From: an uncultured Sterolibacterium sp.
Lineage (GTDB): Bacteria; Pseudomonadota; Gammaproteobacteria; Burkholderiales; Rhodocyclaceae
Assembly: GCA_903832735.1 (NCBI GenBank)
Contig: CAILCO010000045.1
Coordinates: 1-62,248, forward strand
DNA length: 62,248 bases
Reading direction: 5' to 3'
Position 1 is the stretch's first letter. The number at the start of each line of letters is the position of its first letter. Position numbers and translations under genes: made by a program. The notes under the pieces are model-generated. The model was not told where the DNA came from. It ran no database searches and saw only the letters and a program-made list of their open reading frames with translations. Below are positions 8,838 to 16,370 of this stretch, piece by piece.

Positions 8838-10127
8838 TTACTTTTGCACAGTTGTGCCAGCAACCACTGATTCGATCGGCCCTCTCCCGATGTTCACCGT
8901 TGCAACGCGTGGGCGATCGAGGTTTGGCAGCAGCCAAGCAACCAATCCGATCGCCGGCAAATAAGCGCAGAGGTGGAAGACGAAATCGATGCCGTATGCA
9001 TCAGCCATGCGCCCGAGGGCGGCAGCGCCTAGACCGCCTAGGCCAAAGGCAAAGCCGTAGAACATTCCTGCGACGAAACCAACGCGCCCCGGCACCAACT
9101 CCTGCGCGTACACCAGAATCGCCGGAAACGCCGAAGCCATGATCAAGCCGATGATGATCACCAGCACGACCATCCAAAACAAGCTCGCATAGGGTAGCAG
9201 CAAGGTAAACGGCAGCGCACCAAGGATCGAAATCCAAATCGTCCAGCGGCGGCCGATGCGATCCGAGAGCGGGCCGCCGATCAGCGTACCGATCGCGTTG
9301 GCTGTCATAAAGATGAACAGCAGCAGTTGCGCATCCCGCACGGAGAGGTGAAAGCGGTCGATGAGATAGAACGTGAAATATGAACTCAGGCTTGCGCTAT
9401 AGACGTTCTTTGAAAACACAAGGAGCATCAACAGAAACAAGAAAAACATCACCCGTCCCCGCGGTAGCGGTACGGCATGATTGTTACGCGGCGCTGTCGG
9501 CTGCAGCGAACGCAAGAGTCCCGCATACCACCTGCCCACGTGAGCAAGAATCAGCATCGCGGCCAGCGCCAACAAAGAGAACCAAGCGATGGCACCCTGG
9601 CCTCGTGGCAGCACAATCAAGGCAGCCAGCAGCGGGCCGATCGCCTGTCCGAGCGTGCCGCCGACCTGGAATAGCGACTGCGCGAATCCGTAGCGCCCAC
9701 CCGAGGCAAGCCTTGCAACGCGCGAGGACTCTGGATGAAATACTGCCGAACCGGTGCCCACCATTGCCGCCGCCACCAGTATGGCTGTGTAACTGTTAGC
9801 GATGGAGAGCAAAACAAGCCCGAGCAGCGTCATGCCCATCCCGATCGCCAGCGAATAGGGCAGAGGACGACGGTCGGTATAGGTGCCGATGGTCGGTTGC
9901 AGCAGCGAGGCAGTTAGTTGAAAGGCCAGCGTGATCAACCCGATTTGAGCGAAATCGAGGCTGAAATGCTCCTTTAACATCGGGTAGAGCGCAGAGATCA
10001 GCGACTGCATTAGATCGTTGAGCAAATGGCAAAAGCTCAGCGATAAAAGAATCGACAGCGCCACTTCGCGCCTACCGGGCGAAGCCGCCACATCCACTGC
10101 GGCCAGATGAGCAGCCGGTTTTTGCAT
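8838..10127 (-). CDS. MFS efflux transporter, fosmidomycin-resistance (Fsr) type
   Basis: The frame is open upstream to 10268, but the ATG at 10127 gives MQKPAAHL followed by a normal MFS start. The product is 429 residues with about 12 membrane helices. Family-typical features include SFCHLLNDLMQSLI in helix 1, a GTYTDRRP loop between helices 2 and 3, GTGSAVFHPESSRVAR after helix 4, and GGPLSDRIGRR in the second half. These match Fsr-like proteins, which export fosmidomycin or other small hydrophobic compounds by proton exchange. The natural substrate is unknown. The gene is oriented opposite to its neighbours and lies between two copies of a 52-bp repeat, which hints at insertion as a unit. 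Confidence 0.85.
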   Translation of the reverse strand: MQKPAAHLAAVDVAASPGRREVALSILLSLSFCHLLNDLMQSLISALYPMLKEHFSLDFAQIGLITLAFQLTASLLQPTIGTYTDRRPLPYSLAIGMGMTLLGLVLLSIANSYTAILVAAAMVGTGSAVFHPESSRVARLASGGRYGFAQSLFQVGGTLGQAIGPLLAALIVLPRGQGAIAWFSLLALAAMLILAHVGRWYAGLLRSLQPTAPRNNHAVPLPRGRVMFFLFLLMLLVFSKNVYSASLSSYFTFYLIDRFHLSVRDAQLLLFIFMTANAIGTLIGGPLSDRIGRRWTIWISILGALPFTLLLPYASLFWMVVLVIIIGLIMASAFPAILVYAQELVPGRVGFVAGMFYGFAFGLGGLGAAALGRMADAYGIDFVFHLCAYLPAIGLVAWLLPNLDRPRVATVNIGRGPIESVVAGTTVQK

Positions 10128-10366
10128 CCCTTGACCTCTACTCGTTTCGCTACAGGGGCCGGTATTATCCCTTATAGCGGCAAAACGGACCATTGCGGCG
10201 ACTAGCTGCGACGCTGGCGTTGCCAATTGATAGCCGGCGTTCCCCTCGTCTAAGCTAGCGCCGGCCATACTGCTATTGCTTGCGGTAATCTGTGCTTGAT
10301 GAAGATAAGCCCATCAAGAATCCCGGCGCGACCGGCGACTGCGGGCACGATCCGAGGCCCAACATC

Positions 10367-10418
10367 TTCGTAAGTTGCCCCTTGAATCGTTAATCCTGGT
10401 TACCCCGGTCGGCGAACC
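10367..10418 (+). repeat. 52-bp dispersed repeat, copy B
   Basis: Second copy of the element at 8712-8763, in direct orientation, 45/52 identical. It lies in the intergenic region upstream of the AbrB-type gene. Confidence 0.8.
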
Positions 10419-10425
10419 CTGGGCT

Positions 10426-10457
10426 GCCGATGCGTGGCCGATGCGTGGCCGATGCGG
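10426..10457 (+). repeat. Short 11-bp tandem repeat, about three units
   Basis: Two full units of GCCGATGCGTG and a third near-complete unit follow repeat copy B directly. A slippage product is the simplest explanation. Confidence 0.75.
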
Positions 10458-10530
10458 CGGCAGGATCGAGCGGTAGGTCCCGGATCGGCAGTGCGGCATC
10501 ACCACGGCAGCCTCCAACTCGGGCGCAGGC

Positions 10531-10536
10531 TACAAT
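10531..10536 (+). promoter_or_regulatory. Probable minus-10 box upstream of the AbrB-type gene
   Basis: TACAAT lies 24 bases before the chosen ATG at 10560, in the arrangement (gcTACAAT) common for sigma-70 promoters in betaproteobacteria. No good minus-35 box is visible. Confidence 0.4.
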
Positions 10537-10559
10537 CAGCGCCTTGCTCTGGACGTCCC

Positions 10560-11609
10560 ATGCCAATATCCTCTCATCGACTACGCTGGCTTGCCCTGCT
10601 GATCGCCTCGCTGCTGCTCACCGCCGTCCTGGAATGGGCGGCCCTGCCGGGCGCGCTCATGCTCGGGCCGATGATCGCAGCGATCACATTCGGCGTCGGC
10701 GGCTCCAACTTGCGTTCGCCGCGCTGGAGCCTGATCGGCGCGCAGGCGATCATCGGCTGCCTGATCGCGCGGACGCTGACCCCGTCTATCCTCACCTCGA
10801 TCGTCCGCGACTGGCCGACGATGCTCCTGGTCGTTACCAGCACGGTCATCGCCGGCGGCATCGTCGGCTGGCTGATGGTCAAGGCTGGCACGTTGCCGGG
10901 CACCACTGCAGCCTGGGGCAGCTCGCCCGGAGCAGCCTCGGCGATGATCGCCATGGCCGAGGAATACGGCGCCGATATCCGCCTGGTCGCCTTCATGCAA
11001 TATCTGCGCGTCGCACTCGTGGTCTGCTCCGCGTCGTTGGTCTCGCGCCTGCTCCTCGGTGTCGCGCCGGCCTCCCCCGCCGGCCCGTCCCTGGCGGCGC
11101 TGTTCGCCGTGGCGCCGCTGCCTTTCGCCGAGACCCTGGCCATCGCCGCAGGCGGGGCCATGCTCTGCCGGCTCCTGAAAATTTCCGGCGGCGCAGTGCT
11201 GCTGCCGATGGTCATCGCCACCGTGTTGCATCTTGCCGGCGTCGTCGAGATCACGCTGCCGCCCTGGCTGGTCGGCGTGACCTATGCCGCCACCGGCTGG
11301 TATGTCGGCCTGGGCTTCACCCGCGCGGTGTTCCTCCATGCCTGGCGCGCCCTGCCCCAACTGCTGCTGTCCACCCTGCTGCTGATAGCCCTGTGCGGCG
11401 CCTGCGCCTGGCTGCTCACCGTGCTGCTGCACACCGACCCGCTCAGCGCCTACCTGGCGACGACCCCGGGCGGCCTCGACGCCGTCGCCATCATCGCCAT
11501 CTCCAGCCACGCCGATGTCTCCTTCGTGATGGCGATCCAGACCATGCGCCTCTTCGTGGTGATGCTGAGCGCCCCGCAGATTGCCAAACTGATCTGCCGC
11601 TACGCATGA
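10560..11609 (+). CDS. AbrB-type integral membrane protein (duplicated AbrB membrane domain)
   Basis: The ATG at 10560 (MPISSHRLRWLALL) is preferred over upstream starts, whose extra 42 residues are Arg-rich and not membrane-like. The product is 349 residues with two repeated halves of about five helices each. Gly-rich motifs such as ALPGALMLGPMIAA and LPGTTAAWGSSPGAASAM in the first half, echoed by TTPGGLDAVAIIA near the end, match the Gram-negative AbrB duplication family, often labelled ammonia monooxygenase. The function is uncertain; transport or regulation has been suggested for the family. Its 3' end is followed within 20 bases by a palindromic repeat that could act as a terminator. 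Confidence 0.8.
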   Translation: MPISSHRLRWLALLIASLLLTAVLEWAALPGALMLGPMIAAITFGVGGSNLRSPRWSLIGAQAIIGCLIARTLTPSILTSIVRDWPTMLLVVTSTVIAGGIVGWLMVKAGTLPGTTAAWGSSPGAASAMIAMAEEYGADIRLVAFMQYLRVALVVCSASLVSRLLLGVAPASPAGPSLAALFAVAPLPFAETLAIAAGGAMLCRLLKISGGAVLLPMVIATVLHLAGVVEITLPPWLVGVTYAATGWYVGLGFTRAVFLHAWRALPQLLLSTLLLIALCGACAWLLTVLLHTDPLSAYLATTPGGLDAVAIIAISSHADVSFVMAIQTMRLFVVMLSAPQIAKLICRYA

Positions 11610-11627
11610 AAATGCGCTGAAAATGAA

Positions 11628-11689
11628 CTAGCACCTGCTTCGCTGGCACAAGAGCCCTGGGTTGCCCGTTGGGCAACGACGGGCTCTAG
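11628..11689 (-). repeat. CTAG-bounded 58-bp palindromic element, single copy
   Basis: A 62-bp stretch beginning and ending with CTAG. Its reverse complement matches the repeat unit of the tandem array at 53870-54032 at about 57 of 62 positions. The core can fold: outer stem AGCCC/GGGCT and inner stem GTTGCCC/GGGCAAC. The stems are intact here although the loop differs (AAC rather than GAA). It lies 18 bases after the AbrB-type stop and may also act as a terminator. Confidence 0.9.
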
Positions 11690-11778
11690 CATTTGCCGCC
11701 ATACTCTGAGAACATACCGGCCGGCCACGGCGGCGCCGATCGGGTCGCACAGGGTCACCACAACTGGAGGGTTGTGCC

Positions 11779-12666
11779 ATGAAGAAGGCAGATGATTTCG
11801 CGCCTGAAGTACTGCAACTATTCGACAAGTACGTGCATGGGCTCATCGATCGCCGCGGCTTCCTCGCCAACGCGGCCAGGTATGCGGTCGGCGGCGTCAC
11901 CGCCGCGATGTTGCTGGAATCGCTCAACCCGCGCTTTGCCGAAGCCCGGCAGGTGGCCGAGAACGACCCGCGCCTGTTCGCCCGGTTTGTCAATTACGCC
12001 TCGCCCGAAGGTTACGGGACTATGCGCGGACTGCTGGTGCAACAGGTCAAGGCGGTCGGCAAACTTCCCGGCGTGCTGGTGGTACACGAAAATCGCGGGC
12101 TGAATCCGCATATCGAGGACATCGCCCGGCGCTTGGGGCTGGACAACTTCCTGGCCTTTGCGCCGGACGCCCTGTTCCCCCTGGGCGGCTATCCCGGCGA
12201 CGAGGACAGCGCGCGGGAACTGTTCCCCAAGCTCGATCAGAAGAAGACGCAGCAGGACTTCGTCGCCGCGGCAAACTATCTCAAGAACCTGCCCGAATGC
12301 AACGGCAGGATCGCCGCCATCGGTTTCTGCTATGGCGGGGGAATCGCCAATATGCTGGCCACGCGCCTGCCGGATCTCGCCGCGGCGGTACCCTTTTACG
12401 GCAACCAGCCGGCCGCCGCCGAAGTGGCGAAAATCAAGGCGCCGCTGCTGCTCCATTACGCCGAGAACGACGAGCGGATCAACGCCGGCTGGCCGGCGTT
12501 CGAGAGCGCGCTAAAGGCCCACGGCGTGAACTACCAGATGTACCAATATCCGGGCACGCAGCACGGCTTCAACAACGACACCACCCCGCGCTACGACGAG
12601 GCCGCCGCCAAACTGGCCTGGTCGCGGACGCTGGAATTCCTGAACAAGAACATGGGCCACGACTGA
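11779..12666 (+). CDS. Dienelactone hydrolase family protein with a Tat-like leader
   Basis: A 295-residue alpha/beta hydrolase. The N-terminus has DRRGFLANAARY followed by a hydrophobic stretch, as in twin-arginine exported YghX-type relatives. The catalytic triad is visible: Cys184 in GFCYGGG, Asp231 in AENDER and His262 in TQHGF; the conserved Glu after VVHENRGL is also present. It would hydrolyse a lactone or ester, but the substrate is not predictable. It is the first gene of a cluster with an Ldh-type dehydrogenase (2-base gap), a Bug binding protein and a cupin, suggesting uptake and breakdown of an organic acid. Confidence 0.85.
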   Translation: MKKADDFAPEVLQLFDKYVHGLIDRRGFLANAARYAVGGVTAAMLLESLNPRFAEARQVAENDPRLFARFVNYASPEGYGTMRGLLVQQVKAVGKLPGVLVVHENRGLNPHIEDIARRLGLDNFLAFAPDALFPLGGYPGDEDSARELFPKLDQKKTQQDFVAAANYLKNLPECNGRIAAIGFCYGGGIANMLATRLPDLAAAVPFYGNQPAAAEVAKIKAPLLLHYAENDERINAGWPAFESALKAHGVNYQMYQYPGTQHGFNNDTTPRYDEAAAKLAWSRTLEFLNKNMGHD

Positions 12667-12668
12667 CG

Positions 12669-13739
12669 ATGACGACGACGGCGAAGAACGATTCGGTATT
12701 GATCGATGAAGCGGCGCTCAGTCGCTTCATCGCGCTAGCACTGGAAAAGGTCGGCCTGCCGGCATCCGACGCAGCGCAGGTCGCGCGGCTGATGGCCCAG
12801 GCCGATGCCCAGGGCTCCGACGGCCACGGCGTGATCCGCCTGCCGCAATACGTCAGACGCATACTCGCCGGCGGCATCAACGTCCGGCCGAACATCCGCG
12901 TGGTCACCGAGCGCGCCGCCATGGCCGTGGTCGATGGCGACAACGGCATGGGCCATCTGGTCGTCTCGCGCGCGGTGGACATCGCCATCGCCAAGGCGGC
13001 GACGGCCGGCGTCGCCTGGGTCGGCACGCGCGCCAGCAATCATGCCGGGCCGGCCTCGCTGTATGCGCGGATGCCGATGGACCACGACATGATCGGCCTG
13101 TACTTCGCCGTCGGCAACGCCAACCACCTGCCGCCTTGGGGCGGCATGGAGATGCTGCTGTCGACCAACCCGATCGCGGCCGGCATCCCGGCCGGCGAGG
13201 AATCCCCGGTGGTGCTCGACATGGCCACCACCGTCGCCGCCTATGGCAAGGTCAAGGCCAAGGCGAAGCGCGGCGAGATGATGCCCGAAGGCTGGATGAT
13301 CGATCGCCAGGGCAGACCGCTGACCGACCCGACTCGCGCCGAAGAAGGTTTCCTGCTGCCCATCGGCGGCCACAAGGGCTACGGCCTGGCGCTCGTCGTC
13401 GGCCTGCTCGCCGGCACCTTGCAAGGTGCCGCGATGGGCCGCGAGGTGGTGGACTTCAACCACGACGACGTGACGCCGACCAACACCGGTCAGGCCATCC
13501 TGGTGATCGACCTCAAGGCCTTCGGCGATCCGGCCATCTTCAAGCACCGCGTCGATGTGTTGGTGCAGGACATCCGCGGCGCCGAGCGACTGCCCGGCGT
13601 AGAACGCATCTGGCTGCCCGGCGAACAAAGCGGGCAGCGCCGCCGCGACTATGCCGCCACCGGGATACCGGTCTCGGCGGTGCTGGTCCGGGAGCTCAAC
13701 GAGCTCGCACTGAGCCTGTCCATAGCACGCCTTTCCTGA
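12669..13739 (+). CDS. Ldh family NAD(P)-dependent oxidoreductase (malate/L-lactate/ureidoglycolate dehydrogenase type)
   Basis: A 356-residue protein; the ATG at 12669 is 2 bases after the previous stop, implying coupled translation. Family motifs: SDGHGVIRLPQYVRRI near the start, RASNHAGPASLYA (catalytic His) around residue 120, STNPIAAGIPA, VLDMATTVAAYGKV, and GGHKGYGLALVV near residue 235. This type II malate/lactate dehydrogenase family oxidises 2-hydroxy acids, or reduces 2-oxo acids, with NAD(P). The exact substrate is unknown; its neighbours suggest a carboxylic acid catabolic route. Confidence 0.87.
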   Translation: MTTTAKNDSVLIDEAALSRFIALALEKVGLPASDAAQVARLMAQADAQGSDGHGVIRLPQYVRRILAGGINVRPNIRVVTERAAMAVVDGDNGMGHLVVSRAVDIAIAKAATAGVAWVGTRASNHAGPASLYARMPMDHDMIGLYFAVGNANHLPPWGGMEMLLSTNPIAAGIPAGEESPVVLDMATTVAAYGKVKAKAKRGEMMPEGWMIDRQGRPLTDPTRAEEGFLLPIGGHKGYGLALVVGLLAGTLQGAAMGREVVDFNHDDVTPTNTGQAILVIDLKAFGDPAIFKHRVDVLVQDIRGAERLPGVERIWLPGEQSGQRRRDYAATGIPVSAVLVRELNELALSLSIARLS

Positions 13740-13755
13740 GAAAGAATACCCCCAC

Positions 13756-14727
13756 ATGAGATCGCTGATCCGTTGCGCAATGTTCGCCGCCATGCTCCTC
13801 GCCTGCCTTGCCGCACAGGGCCAGAGCGGCTATCCGAACAGGAGCATCCACATGGTCATTCCGCTCGCGCCGGGCAGCGCCGTGGATAACGCCGCACGCA
13901 TCCTGGCGCAGAAAATGGCGGTCGGCATCGGCCAGGCGATCGTCACCGAAAACATCCCGGGCTCGGCCGGCTTGATCGGCGCCGACCGCGTCGCCAAGGC
14001 GGCGCCCGACGGCTACACCATAGGCGGCTTCAACGACAGCATACTGACCATGGTGCCGAACATCTATCCCAAGGTGCCCTGGAATGCCCTGACCGACTTC
14101 ACGCCGATTTCCCTGGTGGCGACGGTGGAATGGGGTCTGATCGTCAAGGACGATTCGCCCTACAAGACCGTCGCGGACTTCATCGCGGCGGCGAAGGCGG
14201 CGCCGGGCAAGCTCAACTACAGCTCCGGCGGCATCGGCAGTCCCCAGCATATCGCCATGGCGCTATTCACCACGCGCAGCGGCATCAACGTCACCCATGT
14301 CCCCTACAAGGGCGCCACGCCCGGGGCGATCGCGGTCGCTGCCGGCGAAGTCGATGCCGGATTCCAGGGACTGGCCACGGCGATGTCGCTGATCCAGAGT
14401 CACCGCCTGCGTTTGCTCGCCGTGTCCACCCCGAAACGTCTGGCGCAGTTTCCCAATGTCCCGACCATCGATGAAGCCGGCGTCAAGGATTTCTTCTTCA
14501 ATTCCTGGTTCGCCCTGGTCGCCCCCGCCGGCACGCCGCCGGCGATCATCGACAAACTCAACAGCGAGATGCAGAAGGCGCTGCAGGACCCGACAGTGCG
14601 CGCCAAGTTCGACTCCTATGGGCTGACGATACGCGGCTCATCGGCCCGGGAACTGGGCGTCGCGACGAAGAACCAGTTCGAGATGTACCGGCAGTTGATC
14701 AAGGCCAACAACATCACGGCAGACTAG
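13756..14727 (+). CDS. Bug/TctC-type tripartite tricarboxylate transporter substrate-binding protein
   Basis: A 323-residue periplasmic protein with a signal peptide (residues 1-22, ending CLAAQG). Typical family patterns are YPNRSIHMVIPLAPGSAVDN at the start of the mature protein, NIPGSAGLIGADRVAKAAPD, GGIGSPQHIAM, VPYKGATPGAIA and FALVAPAGTPPAIID. Such proteins bind carboxylates and feed a TctAB permease. No TctA or TctB gene is in the window, so it is an orphan, as is common in betaproteobacteria. It lies 16 bases after the Ldh-type gene and is probably co-transcribed. Confidence 0.9.
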   Translation: MRSLIRCAMFAAMLLACLAAQGQSGYPNRSIHMVIPLAPGSAVDNAARILAQKMAVGIGQAIVTENIPGSAGLIGADRVAKAAPDGYTIGGFNDSILTMVPNIYPKVPWNALTDFTPISLVATVEWGLIVKDDSPYKTVADFIAAAKAAPGKLNYSSGGIGSPQHIAMALFTTRSGINVTHVPYKGATPGAIAVAAGEVDAGFQGLATAMSLIQSHRLRLLAVSTPKRLAQFPNVPTIDEAGVKDFFFNSWFALVAPAGTPPAIIDKLNSEMQKALQDPTVRAKFDSYGLTIRGSSARELGVATKNQFEMYRQLIKANNITAD

Positions 14728-14738
14728 TAAAGATCATT

Positions 14739-14841
14739 CACCACCAAGGACACCAAGGACACCAAGAGAACCAAGTTTCAAAACGAATTCTTCAAGGATT
14801 TTGATTTGCAGTTCTTGGTGTCCTTGGTGTCCTTGGTGGTG
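14739..14841. repeat. Inverted repeat element with perfect 28-bp arms
   Basis: Arms at 14739-14766 and 14814-14841 are exact reverse complements over 28 bases, made of a CACCAAGGA-type 9-mer repeated, and separated by 47 AT-rich bases. Transcribed, it would form a long hairpin. It lies between the Bug gene and the cupin gene. A related element is at 38021-38166. Confidence 0.92.
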
Positions 14842-14879
14842 CAAATGTTTTTTCCAGCATGAATAACGGAGGCTTAGCT

Positions 14880-15296
14880 ATGAATAGCAAACCCGCATCG
14901 GGCGCCGCGATCCTGCGGCCCGACCAGATGAACAGTCACGACCGCGGCAACGGCGCCCGCACCACGCCGCTGGTGACGCCCTCGCTGGGCGCCCGTTCGT
15001 TCATCAACGGCATCACCGAATTCGGCGGCGGCGTGGCGATTCCCTTCCACAGCCACAACTGCGAGGAGAGCGTGATGCTCCTCGAAGGCGATGCGTATCT
15101 CGATATCGACGGCGAAGAGCATGTGCTCAAGGCCTTCGACACCACCTGGATACCGCCCAATGTGCCGCACCGCTTCCGCAATGTCTCGGCGACCCGGACC
15201 ATGAAGATCCTCTGGATCTATGCGTCTATCGATGCCACCCGGACGCTGATCGAGAGCGGCGTGACCAATCGCGTTTCGGCCGAGCACGTGAAGTGA
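14880..15296 (+). CDS. Cupin domain protein
   Basis: A 138-residue single-domain cupin. The start at ATG 14880 is preferred over 14859 because CGGAGG lies at 14867-14872, seven bases upstream. Motif 1 is visible as PFHSHNCEESVMLLEGDAYLD (metal ligands His, His, Glu) and motif 2 as PPNVPHRF, so a metal site is likely. It may be an isomerase, dioxygenase or sensor; the sequence does not decide. It follows the Bug gene but is separated from it by a long inverted repeat, so its expression may be uncoupled from the cluster. Confidence 0.8.
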   Translation: MNSKPASGAAILRPDQMNSHDRGNGARTTPLVTPSLGARSFINGITEFGGGVAIPFHSHNCEESVMLLEGDAYLDIDGEEHVLKAFDTTWIPPNVPHRFRNVSATRTMKILWIYASIDATRTLIESGVTNRVSAEHVK

Positions 15297-15333
15297 GTTG
15301 ACCAGGCCGATGCTGCGCCGGGTTCGCACCGCA

Positions 15334-15509
15334 AGCTTAGCGTGAAATACGTTGCCAAGTGCGCTGTGTCAGGTACGAGCGAAGCGAACCAGTTAGTAGC
15401 CTCCCCGCGAGGGAGGATGGGAGGGGCGGGCCGAGTTGGCGCTTTGCCAGCTTGAGGCGTTACGACGCACAGCCATTTCATCGTGCGCGGTGGTTCATCG
15501 GAGCCATGG
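15334..15509 (+). repeat. Long dispersed repeat, copy 1 (about 176 bp)
   Basis: Matches the reverse complement of 23220-23420 almost throughout, from AGCTTAGCGTGAAATACG to the final GCCATGG. Compared with copy 2 it lacks about 25 bases that contain two small hairpins. It lies between the cupin and the glyoxalase-fold gene. The two inverted copies bracket a 7.7-kb signalling block. Confidence 0.88.
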
Positions 15510-15512
15510 ACC

Positions 15513-16073
15513 TCAGGAACTCTCCAGTCCCATCAAGCGCACCATCTTCTCGCGCCACTCGCTGCGCGAGCAGAAACCCGGCAGGGTGCGGGCATGGCGC
15601 TCGGCCCAGGCCATCAATTCATCGGTCGGCAGGTCGATGGGCGCCGGGATCCGACACGGCTGACTGACATACCAGGCGGTGTTGACATACAACTCGATCC
15701 GATTGCCCTCCGGGTCCTTGAAGTACAGCGAAATAGCATTGCCATGGGTGACCGGGCTGAGCTCCGTGACCGGGGCATGCTGCAGCCGTTGATAACAATC
15801 CTTTAGCGTCTGCAGCGAATCCGCGCGCAGCGAGATCTGATTGATGACATTGAAATCGATCTGCGCCGGGCGACCGGCGGCCATGACGATCTGGTGGTGC
15901 TCATCCGGGTCGCGGCTCAGAAACACCAACTGGACAGGGCCCTGCTCGCCTTCCAGCAGACCTCTGTCGGTCTCGGTAAAACCGAGATAATCCTTGTAGA
16001 AGGCAGCCTGTCGTTCGATGTCGTGCACATAGAAGCCCAGGTGGCCGAACCTCAATCCTGACTGCTGTTCCAT
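15513..16073 (-). CDS. Glyoxalase/extradiol dioxygenase superfamily (VOC) protein
   Basis: A 186-residue VOC-fold protein. The ATG at 16073 (MEQQSGLRFGHLGFYV) follows AGGGAGA on the minus strand and is preferred over the upstream ATG at 16103. Paired beta-alpha-beta-beta-beta modules are visible: GHLGFYVHDIERQAAFYKD and ISLRADSLQTLKDCYQRL, with FKDPEGNRIELYVNTAW near the end. His21, a mid-chain His and a late Glu could form a metal site like that of catechol 2,3-dioxygenase relatives. The substrate is unknown. Its stop lies almost against the long dispersed repeat. Confidence 0.75.
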   Translation of the reverse strand: MEQQSGLRFGHLGFYVHDIERQAAFYKDYLGFTETDRGLLEGEQGPVQLVFLSRDPDEHHQIVMAAGRPAQIDFNVINQISLRADSLQTLKDCYQRLQHAPVTELSPVTHGNAISLYFKDPEGNRIELYVNTAWYVSQPCRIPAPIDLPTDELMAWAERHARTLPGFCSRSEWREKMVRLMGLESS

Positions 16074-16108
16074 GGCCGTTCTCCCTAGTGCGGCATTGAC
16101 CATCCTAC

Positions 16109-16363
16109 CTAGACTTTCTTGACCAACTGCTTGGCAAACTCCGCTTCGTTCTTGGTGATGCGCGCCACCTTCTGAGGCCCCAGGGCATCGACGAAGCGCA
16201 CGAACTCATCGAGCGAGAGGGCATCGCTGAGCGGCGTCTCGCCGCCCTCGATGCGCTCCTTCAGCTTGAACAGGCCGCTGCCGGTGACGACCATCAGATA
16301 GTGGCGCCCCGCGCTGCGCTCATTGAGACGGGCCAGGGCCGCTGTGGCACGAGTGGAACGCAT
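16109..16363 (-). CDS. Conserved-looking hypothetical protein downstream of the HD-GYP gene
   Basis: An 84-residue protein with no signal peptide or membrane segment. It is rich in Lys/Glu and has no motif I recognise. It begins 7 bases after the stop of the HD-GYP gene on the same strand, so it is probably co-translated and may act with it. Coding is supported by the tight spacing and an amino-acid composition typical of a real protein. No function is proposed. Confidence 0.6.
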   Translation of the reverse strand: MRSTRATAALARLNERSAGRHYLMVVTGSGLFKLKERIEGGETPLSDALSLDEFVRFVDALGPQKVARITKNEAEFAKQLVKKV

Positions 16364-16370
16364 GGCTAGC

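Larger units (their letters stand above)
10128..10559. other. 432-bp intergenic region with repeats and a promoter
   Basis: Between the divergent Fsr and AbrB-type genes. No coding sequence is supported. It holds repeat copy B (10367-10418), a short 11-bp tandem repeat (10426-10457) and a probable minus-10 box at 10531. Long upstream extensions of both flanking frames cross it but have no protein-like features. Confidence 0.6.
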
